A stretch of DNA of 6,580 bases, taken from Bacteroidales bacterium (GTDB taxonomy: Bacteria; Bacteroidota; Bacteroidia; Bacteroidales; JAADJA01). The notes below the pieces were generated by a model. It worked only from the letters and a program-made list of their open reading frames with translations. It did not search any database and was not told the DNA's origin. The stretch spans positions 1-6,580 of the forward strand of contig DAOVYU010000063.1 of NCBI GenBank assembly GCA_030635465.1, in the 5' to 3' direction. Positions within the stretch are counted from its first letter, which is position 1. Each line of letters opens with the position of its first letter. This document shows, in pieces, positions 1 to 6,010 of the stretch. A program made the translations under genes and the position numbers.

Positions 1-23
1 CCACTAACCATATCAATTGCCAT
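1..23 (-). CDS. Possible 5' end of a gene leaving the window (7 codons visible)
   Basis: Reading leftward on the minus strand, an ATG at 23-21 opens a frame MAIDMVSG that is still open at the window edge. An in-frame TAG lies four codons upstream of the ATG, so this would be the first possible ATG of the frame. An AGGA-like stretch sits about ten bases before it. The start would lie 45 bases after the stop of the DUF1080 gene on the same strand, a spacing that fits an operon. With so few codons visible the family cannot be recognised, and the frame could be open by chance. Confidence 0.25.
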
Positions 24-68
24 TTTGAATAATTCCTAAATACTTCTATTCTTGACATAAATATCCGA

Positions 69-1346
69 CTATAGTTCTTTAATAAAAATATTCTTCCATT
101 TCACTTTTATCCCGCCTCCTTCATGTATTTGCAATGCAATAACTCCATTAGCCCCGCCAATTTTATCGTCTTTCAGGTCTGTCATTAATTCATTGTTTAA
201 CCAGGTCATAACCCGATTTGCTTTCACTAAAATCACCAAATCATTCCATTCACCCACTTTTAAAATGTGTTCTCTGTTTTCTGGTATTTGGTATAACCAA
301 CCTCGTCCATAAGATTCATATATCCCACCTGTATCATTTCCTTTTGGTGCAACTTCTACCTGCCAGCCCGTGATTTTAGTTCCATCTATAGAAGACCTGA
401 AAAACACACCACTATTTCCATTGGCCTCCTGCTTAAACTCAAGCCGGAGAATAAAGTCTTTATATTCATTTTCTGTTGAAAGATATCCGTACTCTTTATC
501 AGGGCCACTTTCACAAACCATGTTACCTTTCTCGACATACCAATTTTCGGTACCATGATTTCTCCAACCTTTCAGGTTTTTACCATTAAAAAGCGCAATA
601 CCCTTATCTGTTAAATCACGTACTTTAATGTTCCTGTACATTACAACACTTCCATGATCCTGCAAACCAATGAATCCATTTCTTGCCAATCCATATGCAG
701 GATAATTTTTCCATTTGCTGTTTTGAACACGATTTTTCCAATCTTCCGACCAAAGTTCATATTCAACAACTTTGCTCCCATTTAGCCAGTATTCAACCTG
801 GCCATCTATAACTCTTATGCTGGTTGCATTAAATTCACCTATGGGTTTAATCTTCTTATCTGTCGGATTATACATGGCATAATCTGCACCTGCTTTCTGC
901 CATTCTTCCAATGGTTCAGGAAATCCTTCATCATCAATTACCTGATATTCAGGACCAGTAGCATACACTGTTGGGTATTCACCTTCAAGCACATGAAAAA
1001 AGACTCCACTATTCCCTCCTTCAGAGATGGCCCATTCCAGGTATAGTTCGAAATCTTCAAATTGTTTTTTAGTAACAATATCTCCACCTAGATCACCTCC
1101 TTTTCCAAGAGCAACTAATGAACCATCTGATACATGCCACCCTTCATTAACCTTATCTTCTCTAAAGTTCCTCCAGCCACTGGTGGTTTTACCATCAAAT
1201 AATAATATCCATCCTTCACTAATTTCTTTTTTTGTCAATTGGTTGATGAGATTATTCTGTTGGAATTCACTATTTTGTGAATTGCAAATGAAACTGTTAA
1301 GTCCTAATAAGGGAATTAACAACATGAATAGAAATTGAGTTTTCAT
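69..1346 (-). CDS. Secreted protein with two tandem DUF1080 (3-keto-disaccharide hydrolase) domains
   Basis: This 425-residue protein carries an N-terminal signal peptide (about residues 1-23, a hydrophobic core, then CNS before Gln24). Cys21 does not sit in a convincing lipobox, so I read it as signal peptidase I type. Two copies of the DUF1080 fold follow. Domain 1 spans about 45-244 with LFDGK..SGW (49-58), GNSGVFFHV (111-119), GPEYQVIDDEG (131-141) and a closing GFIGLQDHG..V.YRNIKV strand. Domain 2 spans about 248-424 with LFNGKNLKGW (252-261), GNSGVFFRS (310-318), GWQVEV (327-332) and GVIALQIHEGGGIKVKWKNI near the end. The family (PF06439) is a concanavalin-like beta-sandwich, and characterised members act on 3-keto-glycosides. 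Periplasmic or surface carbohydrate turnover is therefore the likely role, but the substrate cannot be read from sequence. A TAA lies directly before the ATG in frame, which fixes the start. A divergent gene lies upstream. A downstream same-strand gene may follow at position 23. Confidence 0.9.
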   Translation of the reverse strand: MKTQFLFMLLIPLLGLNSFICNSQNSEFQQNNLINQLTKKEISEGWILLFDGKTTSGWRNFREDKVNEGWHVSDGSLVALGKGGDLGGDIVTKKQFEDFELYLEWAISEGGNSGVFFHVLEGEYPTVYATGPEYQVIDDEGFPEPLEEWQKAGADYAMYNPTDKKIKPIGEFNATSIRVIDGQVEYWLNGSKVVEYELWSEDWKNRVQNSKWKNYPAYGLARNGFIGLQDHGSVVMYRNIKVRDLTDKGIALFNGKNLKGWRNHGTENWYVEKGNMVCESGPDKEYGYLSTENEYKDFILRLEFKQEANGNSGVFFRSSIDGTKITGWQVEVAPKGNDTGGIYESYGRGWLYQIPENREHILKVGEWNDLVILVKANRVMTWLNNELMTDLKDDKIGGANGVIALQIHEGGGIKVKWKNIFIKEL

Positions 1347-1379
1347 TTAATTGAACTTTTAAAACATGCGTTTGTGGCA

Positions 1380-1387
1380 CTAAAATA
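1380..1387 (-). promoter_or_regulatory. Weak candidate -7 element for the DUF1080 gene
   Basis: On the minus strand this octamer reads TATTTTAG, seven of eight bases of the Bacteroidota -7 consensus TAnnTTTG. It lies 33 bases before the ATG at 1346, a normal distance. No TTTG -33 element is found at the expected spacing, so the call is weak in such AT-rich DNA. Confidence 0.25.
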
Positions 1388-1544
1388 TAAAATTTAATAC
1401 TGAATCGGTATGATATGTCAAAATTTATCTCTATTCAAAACAAGTACAAATAATAAAATTTGTTAAATGTATTATTATAATAAATGAAAATTAGTAGTTT
1501 TACAGTCTTATTTACAAGGATATAATTTATTAAAATTTTAAATC

Positions 1545-2276
1545 ATGACAAAAAGAATACTCATACTCACATCATTTGTAATTGTAGTATTATTTGCAAA
1601 TGCACAAAGCTTAAGCCTGTCACACGATGGAACGACTCTTGAACCCAATGAGGTAATTACTCTTACTGGGCCAGCTACTAATGATGAAATGGTAATTGAA
1701 CTTGACGTTACCAATAATGGTTCAAGCACAATGGCTGTTTTAGTAAAGAAAGTTGAAAATTACCTGGTTGAGGGATCAGAAAATACATTTTGCTGGGGAT
1801 TATGCTTTCCTCCGTTTGTATACCAATCACCAAATTCAATTGAGATAGGTGCGGGTGCAACGAATGATTTAGACTTCTCAGGTCATTATAACCCTAAAAC
1901 GAATGAAGGTGAATCTTCCATTTCGTATGTTTTCTTTGATGAAGCAAACCCGGATGATTCTGTTATGGTAGTCCTTATCTTTACAACAAATATGACTGAT
2001 GTTAGTGATCAATTTGGTGAAACAAATCTGATTTCTGATGCATATCCAAATCCAGCAAATAATTTTGCTCATTTTGACTATAACCTTCAAATAAAAGAAG
2101 GTGCTTCAATGAAAATTTATTCACTGATAGGATCTATAGTTGATGAATATATAGTTGCTTCAGGATATGGTACGATTAAAATTGAAACAGCCAAACTGGA
2201 AGAAGGTTTTTACTTCTACACATTAACAACTGGCAGCAAAGAAATAAAATCAGGAAAATTTGTGGTAAAACACTAA
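1545..2276 (+). CDS. Small secreted protein with T9SS type A sorting domain
   Basis: This 243-residue protein begins with a clear signal peptide (KR at 3-4, hydrophobic 5-17, ANA before Gln21). The middle, about 21-160, looks like an all-beta domain with a repeated extended-strand character and one notable motif, FCWGLCFPP (82-90). Its two cysteines, C83 and C87, are the only ones in the protein and could form a disulfide after export. Residues about 164-243 form a T9SS C-terminal sorting domain: the SDAYPNPANN entry motif (164-173), MKIYSLIGSIV (189-199), and a LEEGFYFYTL..G plus KSGKFVVKH ending. Such domains direct transport across the outer membrane by the type IX system and are then removed, usually with surface anchoring or release. 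No enzymatic motif is visible, so a binding or structural role is as likely as anything else. An in-frame TAA at 1539-1541 makes this ATG the earliest possible. No good ribosome site is present, which is normal in this phylum. The gene ends in the shared terminator at 2291-2326. Confidence 0.88.
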   Translation: MTKRILILTSFVIVVLFANAQSLSLSHDGTTLEPNEVITLTGPATNDEMVIELDVTNNGSSTMAVLVKKVENYLVEGSENTFCWGLCFPPFVYQSPNSIEIGAGATNDLDFSGHYNPKTNEGESSISYVFFDEANPDDSVMVVLIFTTNMTDVSDQFGETNLISDAYPNPANNFAHFDYNLQIKEGASMKIYSLIGSIVDEYIVASGYGTIKIETAKLEEGFYFYTLTTGSKEIKSGKFVVKH

Positions 2277-2290
2277 TATAAACTAGATCT

Positions 2291-2326
2291 AAAAAAACCG
2301 CTCTGGAAATTCGGAGCGGTTTTTTT
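2291..2326. terminator. Bidirectional intrinsic terminator between convergent genes
   Basis: A perfect 13-bp inverted repeat pairs 2291-2303 with 2314-2326 around a 10-base loop. Its core is CCGCTC / GAGCGG flanked by seven A on the left and seven T on the right. Read rightward it gives a GC hairpin followed by a U run for the gene ending at 2276. Read leftward it does the same for the gene ending at 2341. It fills most of the 64-base gap between the two stop codons. Confidence 0.93.
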
Positions 2327-2340
2327 GTGCATTTAAGTGT

Positions 2341-3171
2341 CTATTGAAGAATGATCTTTTCTACCATTACTTCATTTCCTTGTCGCACTATTGCAAAGTA
2401 AATACCTGGTAAGCAATGTAACAAATCAATCTTTATTGATTTTGATGTTGTATGAATTTCCTTAACCAACTTTCCATCCAGATTGTATATCTGAATTTCT
2501 GAATCACCTTTATGTCCTGTTTCGAATGTTATTATCCCGGCACTTGGGTTTGGATAGCATGAAATTATATTTTCCTTGTCTGGCTCATTGATTTGAGTAG
2601 TTTGAAATTCCATTTCAAGTCCATCCACTAGCACACTGCTACCCGCTTTATACTGATCTGTAACTATAGTGATATTTAGGGTATCCGGATTTTGATTAGA
2701 ATTAAATGTTATGGGAATAAAAAACGCTGTATAATCTGAAACGGAATCGGTAGTTGTCCATAATCCCCCTCCAATTGCTGTTCCATCTTTAAAGAACTCA
2801 ACACCAATTAAAATTTCATCACCAGATGATGGGTGTTGATAAAACCCCTTTAGGGCTTCAGGTTTTTCTGAATATGGAATGCCACCTGTAGTATTGAATA
2901 ACTCAAGTTTACCAATTGTTGCAACGCCAGGAACAACCATTCCCTCCAAATCAATTGATTCCAATAATAAAGCATAGTCACCTAAATAACTATTTGTAGA
3001 CTGACTACAATTTGTAATCCCCAATGGTAGCAACAAATTTGTTGTTTCCCAATTATCAGGATGATAACTTGTAACCCAGCTTTCAAAACTTTGATTTGGG
3101 ATTGTGTCTTGTGCATAACTACAGATAAAAAGAAGTACGATTGAAATAGTAATTAATAATGTGTGTCTCAT
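2341..3171 (-). CDS. Secreted T9SS cargo protein with jelly-roll (PCMD-like) N-terminal domain
   Basis: This 276-residue protein has a signal peptide (1-20, ending CSYA before Gln21). The mature N-terminus reads IPNQSFESW....PDNWETTN (24-45). This resembles the opening of PCMD-type and related carbohydrate-binding-like jelly rolls, where an N..FE.W and P..W pair begins the sandwich. The fold continues through LKGFYQH (107-113), beta-rich stretches, and SSVLVDGLEMEF (178-189), a typical closing strand. Residues about 197-276 are a T9SS type A sorting domain: SCYPNPSAG (204-212), IQIYNLDGKLVKEI (226-239), LPGIYFAIV.QG (254-265) and a VEKIIL ending. The protein is probably delivered to the cell surface or medium, where it may bind glycans; that ligand is inferred from fold resemblance only. 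A TAG directly precedes the ATG in frame, so the start is firm. It converges with the other T9SS cargo gene and shares its terminator. The PCMD assignment is tentative; the sorting domain is secure. Confidence 0.88.
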   Translation of the reverse strand: MRHTLLITISIVLLFICSYAQDTIPNQSFESWVTSYHPDNWETTNLLLPLGITNCSQSTNSYLGDYALLLESIDLEGMVVPGVATIGKLELFNTTGGIPYSEKPEALKGFYQHPSSGDEILIGVEFFKDGTAIGGGLWTTTDSVSDYTAFFIPITFNSNQNPDTLNITIVTDQYKAGSSVLVDGLEMEFQTTQINEPDKENIISCYPNPSAGIITFETGHKGDSEIQIYNLDGKLVKEIHTTSKSIKIDLLHCLPGIYFAIVRQGNEVMVEKIILQ

Positions 3172-3198
3172 CTAAATTTTGATTTAAAGTTTATGATG

Positions 3199-3206
3199 CA
3201 AAAATA
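3199..3206 (-). promoter_or_regulatory. Candidate -7 promoter element for the leftward T9SS cargo gene
   Basis: The minus strand reads TATTTTTG, a full match to the Bacteroidota TAnnTTTG -7 consensus, 28 bases before the ATG at 3171. At 19 bases further upstream the minus strand reads TTTT rather than TTTG, so the -33 element is only three of four. Position and match make it the best promoter candidate for this gene. Confidence 0.5.
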
Positions 3207-3307
3207 TAAGGCAAATAATAGATATAAAATTAAAAGAAGAAGAATGCCCATGAAATTGGTGATGAATTGTAATTTTTAATGGCTGGAATGTGTTTTAAAA
3301 ATTCATA

Positions 3308-3333
3308 TGTTCAGCAATGAACAACTTATGTTC
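3308..3333. repeat. Alternating TGTTC / GAACA half-sites upstream of the permease
   Basis: Three five-base half-sites alternate in orientation: TGTTC at 3308-3312, GAACA at 3319-3323 and TGTTC at 3329-3333. Spacers are 6 and 5 bases, so neighbouring sites are about one helical turn apart. The outer pair is embedded in a direct repeat of TATGTTC (3306-3312 and 3327-3333) with a 21-bp period, two helical turns. An ATGTACAT palindrome follows at 3338-3345. The arrangement is compatible with a transcription factor operator lying 50-75 bp before the permease -33 element. The arms are short and chance is possible. Confidence 0.35.
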
Positions 3334-3350
3334 TTAAATGTACATAAAAA

Positions 3351-3390
3351 TTGCAAATACGAATTTTTTCTTTACAGCAAGTATTTGTAA
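3351..3390. repeat. 10-bp inverted repeat overlapping the permease promoter
   Basis: The left arm TTGCAAATAC (3351-3360) and right arm GTATTTGTAA (3381-3390) are complementary at nine of ten positions, the exception being a G-T pair. They are 30 bp apart centre to centre, about three helical turns. The right arm contains the TTTG -33 candidate at 3384-3387 and also forms a second inverted repeat, GTATT-tgt-AATAC (3381-3393). The overlap with the promoter fits an operator. The wide 20-base loop makes an RNA terminator unlikely. Confidence 0.4.
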
Positions 3391-3414
3391 TACTGCATGT
3401 TATAGATACACTTG
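3384..3414 (+). promoter_or_regulatory. Candidate Bacteroidota-type promoter for the permease gene
   Basis: TTTG at 3384-3387 is followed after exactly 19 bases by TACACTTG at 3407-3414, seven of eight bases of TAnnTTTG. This is the spacing described for the housekeeping sigma factor of this phylum. Transcription would begin near 3418-3421, leaving an untranslated leader of about 40 bases before the ATG at 3462. Confidence 0.5.
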
Positions 3415-3461
3415 TCAATTGGAATAATTTCTGCTTATGCTAATTACAGATTATTATTTGT

Positions 3462-5867
3462 ATGCTGCATTTTTTTCAAACATTTCTTAGAAATTTTTCT
3501 CATAATCGATTATATACTTCAATAAATATAATTGGTTTGGCCATTGGCTTAGCTTGTTTTGCATTTATTTTATTGTTTATACTTGATGAACTTTCATACG
3601 ATAAATACAATGAAGCATATAAGCACATCTACAGGATTGAATCGGATATTACTATTTCTGATAAGCATCAACAGGTAGCTAAATCTTCATTTGCCATTGG
3701 CCCAACTTTTAAAAAAGAGTTTCCTGAAGTAGAAGAATTTGTTCGGTTCCGATCTGTCGATAATAATTTTCTGCAATATAGTGATAAACAGTTTTATGAA
3801 GATCTACTTTATTATGCTGATTCTGGAGTTTTTAAAATATTTGATTATCAATTTATATATGGTTCACCCTCACATGCGCTTACAAGGCCAAACTCCATTG
3901 TATTAACCCAAAGTCTGGCTAATAAATATTTCGGAACAATCAACCCGATTGGACAAGTTATGAACCTGGGAAATTTGATAGATTGTAAGGTCACTGCGGT
4001 TATTAAAGATATTCCTTCCAATAGTCACCTGAAATTTGAAGGATTGGTATCCATGGTTTCCTATGGACAAATCATTGGTGAAGGAATGTTTCATGATTTG
4101 AGCACCATTCATTTTTGGGCACTTCGATTATTTACTTATATTAAAATCAAAGAAAATTCAACTATTGAATCGATTCATGAGAAATTCCCTGCTTTTCATG
4201 ACAAGCACATTGCAGACATCAGCAAAAGGTTAAATGGCACCTATAATCTATTAACAACACGCCTGGATAAAATACACTTATATACTAATCTTAATTGGGA
4301 TCTTCCAACTGGGAATTACAAAACCATTTATGTCTTTGCTGTTATTGCTCTTATTATTTTATTAATAGCTTGTATCAACTATATGAATCTGGCAACTGCA
4401 CGTTCAACGCATAAAGCGAAAGAAGTTGGGATTAGAAAAGTAATGGGAGCCCATAGGATTAAACTTGCGCGCCTATTTATTCTGGAGTCTGTTTTTTTAA
4501 GTATGCTCTCATTCATTATTGCTGTAATGTTAGTGGAATCTTTACTACCATTTATTAACGATTTATTGGATAAAAATTTGACCTTTCGGTTTTCAGAGAA
4601 TCCTGCATCATTCTTTATATTATTGTTTGTTACAGTGTTTGTGGGAGTCATAGCTGGTAGCTATCCGGCACTTTATCTTTCATCATTCAAACCTGTTATT
4701 GTGTTGAAAGGAGTAATTAATACAGGTAAGAGCAGCGGCCGATTCAGAAAATCACTCATTGTATTTCAGTTTACCATTTCTATTTGTATGATAGTTGGGA
4801 CTTTTATTGTTACCCAGCAAATGAATTTTATTCATGCAAGGGACCTGGGATTTAGAAAGGAGAATGTGCTTGTTATTAGAGCTACTGATACAAACTTTAA
4901 AAAACAAGCCTATAGCTTCAAAACGGAATTATTATCAAACCCAAATATTTATAATGTATCCTCGTCAAGTTTAATACCCGGAGGTGGTAACCATTTAGAT
5001 GTTTTCCTGGTGGAAGCTGAAGATAAGATGGATGAACAGCTAATAAGTTTTGTGTGGGTTGATTATAATTTTATCGATTTGATGGGTATGAAAATCATTA
5101 AAGGAAGAAGTTTTAGTAAGAAAAATGGAACAGATATGGAACAAGCTGTTATCATTAACTGGAAGGCAGCTGAAATATTTGGATGGAATGAAGATGCTTT
5201 AGGTAAAAAAATTCATCGCAGATCGTATGGAATCGAAGAGTATAAGGTAGTTGGTGTGATTGATGATTTTAATTTTAACTCATTATACGAAGAAATTAGT
5301 CCGTTAATATTTTTTCTCGAACGTTCACCTCAGGATATGCTCTCTATGCGTATAAATTCAAAAAATAAAGCTAAGACAATTTCATATATCAACGATTTAT
5401 GGAAAAAAAACAATCCTTCAGAGCCTTTTAAATACGATTACCTGAAAGATATTCTAGATGAACATTATATCTCAGATTCAAAGCTGCAAAAGATCATTAT
5501 GTATTTCGCTTTGTTATCCATATTAATTTCATTATTGGGATTATTTGGTTTATCCTCATTCATTACAGAGCAATTTTCAAAAAATATAGGTGTCAGGAAA
5601 TTATTGGGAGCTTCTGTAAGTTCAATAGTCTATTTACTTTCTGTCGATTTTCTAAAACTAATTTTAATCGCATTTATTATTGCAACTCCTATTGCCTGGT
5701 TTGCTATGGAAAGATGGTTGGACCATTTTGCATATCGCATTTCTATAAATTTCGTTTGGTTTATTTTAACAGGATTACTTGTTTTGATATTTGCCCAAAT
5801 CACCGTAATAATCCAAACCATCAAATCAGCTCTAACCAATCCTATAGACGTTATTAAGTATGAGTAA
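3462..5867 (+). CDS. FtsX/MacB-type ABC transporter permease, double module
   Basis: This 801-residue inner-membrane protein has the full length and order of the large Bacteroidota FtsX-family permeases. A first membrane segment (about 20-43, SINIIGLAIGLACF) is followed by a periplasmic MacB-like domain (about 46-285). Three membrane segments (about 287-308, 344-365, 384-405) form an FtsX domain. It carries the cytoplasmic KEVGIRKVMGA motif (320-330) and the characteristic AGSYPALYLSSFKP (398-411). The plan then repeats: a membrane segment (about 431-451), a second periplasmic domain (about 455-675, with VDYNFIDLMGMKIIKGRSF and VVGVIDDFNF near 596-605), then three segments (about 678-698, 731-750, 766-787) with KNIGVRKLLGA (707-717). 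The protein ends in NPIDVIKYE, typical of the family. Such permeases pair with an ATPase and couple ATP use to envelope work such as lipoprotein, peptide or drug efflux; the substrate cannot be told here. No ATPase gene is adjacent. An in-frame TAA at 3441-3443 precedes the only nearby ATG, so the start is sound. A sensor kinase follows 142 bases downstream. Confidence 0.93.
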   Translation: MLHFFQTFLRNFSHNRLYTSINIIGLAIGLACFAFILLFILDELSYDKYNEAYKHIYRIESDITISDKHQQVAKSSFAIGPTFKKEFPEVEEFVRFRSVDNNFLQYSDKQFYEDLLYYADSGVFKIFDYQFIYGSPSHALTRPNSIVLTQSLANKYFGTINPIGQVMNLGNLIDCKVTAVIKDIPSNSHLKFEGLVSMVSYGQIIGEGMFHDLSTIHFWALRLFTYIKIKENSTIESIHEKFPAFHDKHIADISKRLNGTYNLLTTRLDKIHLYTNLNWDLPTGNYKTIYVFAVIALIILLIACINYMNLATARSTHKAKEVGIRKVMGAHRIKLARLFILESVFLSMLSFIIAVMLVESLLPFINDLLDKNLTFRFSENPASFFILLFVTVFVGVIAGSYPALYLSSFKPVIVLKGVINTGKSSGRFRKSLIVFQFTISICMIVGTFIVTQQMNFIHARDLGFRKENVLVIRATDTNFKKQAYSFKTELLSNPNIYNVSSSSLIPGGGNHLDVFLVEAEDKMDEQLISFVWVDYNFIDLMGMKIIKGRSFSKKNGTDMEQAVIINWKAAEIFGWNEDALGKKIHRRSYGIEEYKVVGVIDDFNFNSLYEEISPLIFFLERSPQDMLSMRINSKNKAKTISYINDLWKKNNPSEPFKYDYLKDILDEHYISDSKLQKIIMYFALLSILISLLGLFGLSSFITEQFSKNIGVRKLLGASVSSIVYLLSVDFLKLILIAFIIATPIAWFAMERWLDHFAYRISINFVWFILTGLLVLIFAQITVIIQTIKSALTNPIDVIKYE

Positions 5868-5996
5868 CAAGCCTGAAGTGAATTAAAGTTACTGAAATAC
5901 CTTAAGATTAGGATTGTGAAGTAAAGTATCCTTCTCAATAAATGTAAATAATTGTTAATAAACCAAAAGAACAATCTATGATAAGCCCAATTTTTA

Positions 5997-6010
5997 TACT
6001 TTTACTTTTG
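5997..6010 (+). promoter_or_regulatory. TACTTT tandem hexamer and -7-like element at the kinase start
   Basis: TACTTT occurs twice in direct succession (5997-6008), and the second copy runs into TACTTTTG (6003-6010), a full match to TAnnTTTG. Its last base is the first base of the GTG taken as the kinase start. No TTTG is found 19-21 bases upstream; the nearest approximation is TATG at 5977-5980. Used as a promoter, it would start the transcript inside the annotated gene, so it is either a chance match or a sign that the true start lies downstream. Confidence 0.25.

Noticed and set aside
1027..1338. Open frame of 103 codons on the plus strand inside the DUF1080 gene.
   Set aside because: It is antisense to the signal peptide and first domain of a secure gene and has low-complexity Ser/Pro-rich content without a start signal.
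1416..1421. TTGACA on the minus strand upstream of the DUF1080 gene, followed 17 bases later by ATTAAA, resembling an E. coli sigma-70 promoter.
   Set aside because: Bacteroidota housekeeping promoters do not use the TTGACA -35 element, and the second hexamer matches TATAAT poorly.
1472..1483. Perfect 12-bp palindrome TTATTATAATAA in the gap before the 1545 gene.
   Set aside because: It is made only of A and T in a very AT-rich spacer, where such palindromes arise easily; arms do not extend and no second copy was seen.
5403..5410. Run of eight A inside the permease gene, and seven-base runs at 3470-3476 and 5205-5211, as possible phase-variable or slippage sites.
   Set aside because: Short homopolymers are expected at this base composition, the frame is intact throughout, and the runs sit at ordinary Lys/Phe codons.
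5630..5974. Open frame of 114 codons on the minus strand overlapping the end of the permease gene.
   Set aside because: It lies antisense to a well-supported membrane protein, has no recognisable domain, and its composition is what the reverse of hydrophobic codons gives.
5868..6009. Search for a terminator between the permease and the kinase.
   Set aside because: No GC-rich hairpin followed by a T run was found; only a weak GAAG/CTTC pairing near 5918-5934, so read-through or an unrecognised promoter remains possible.
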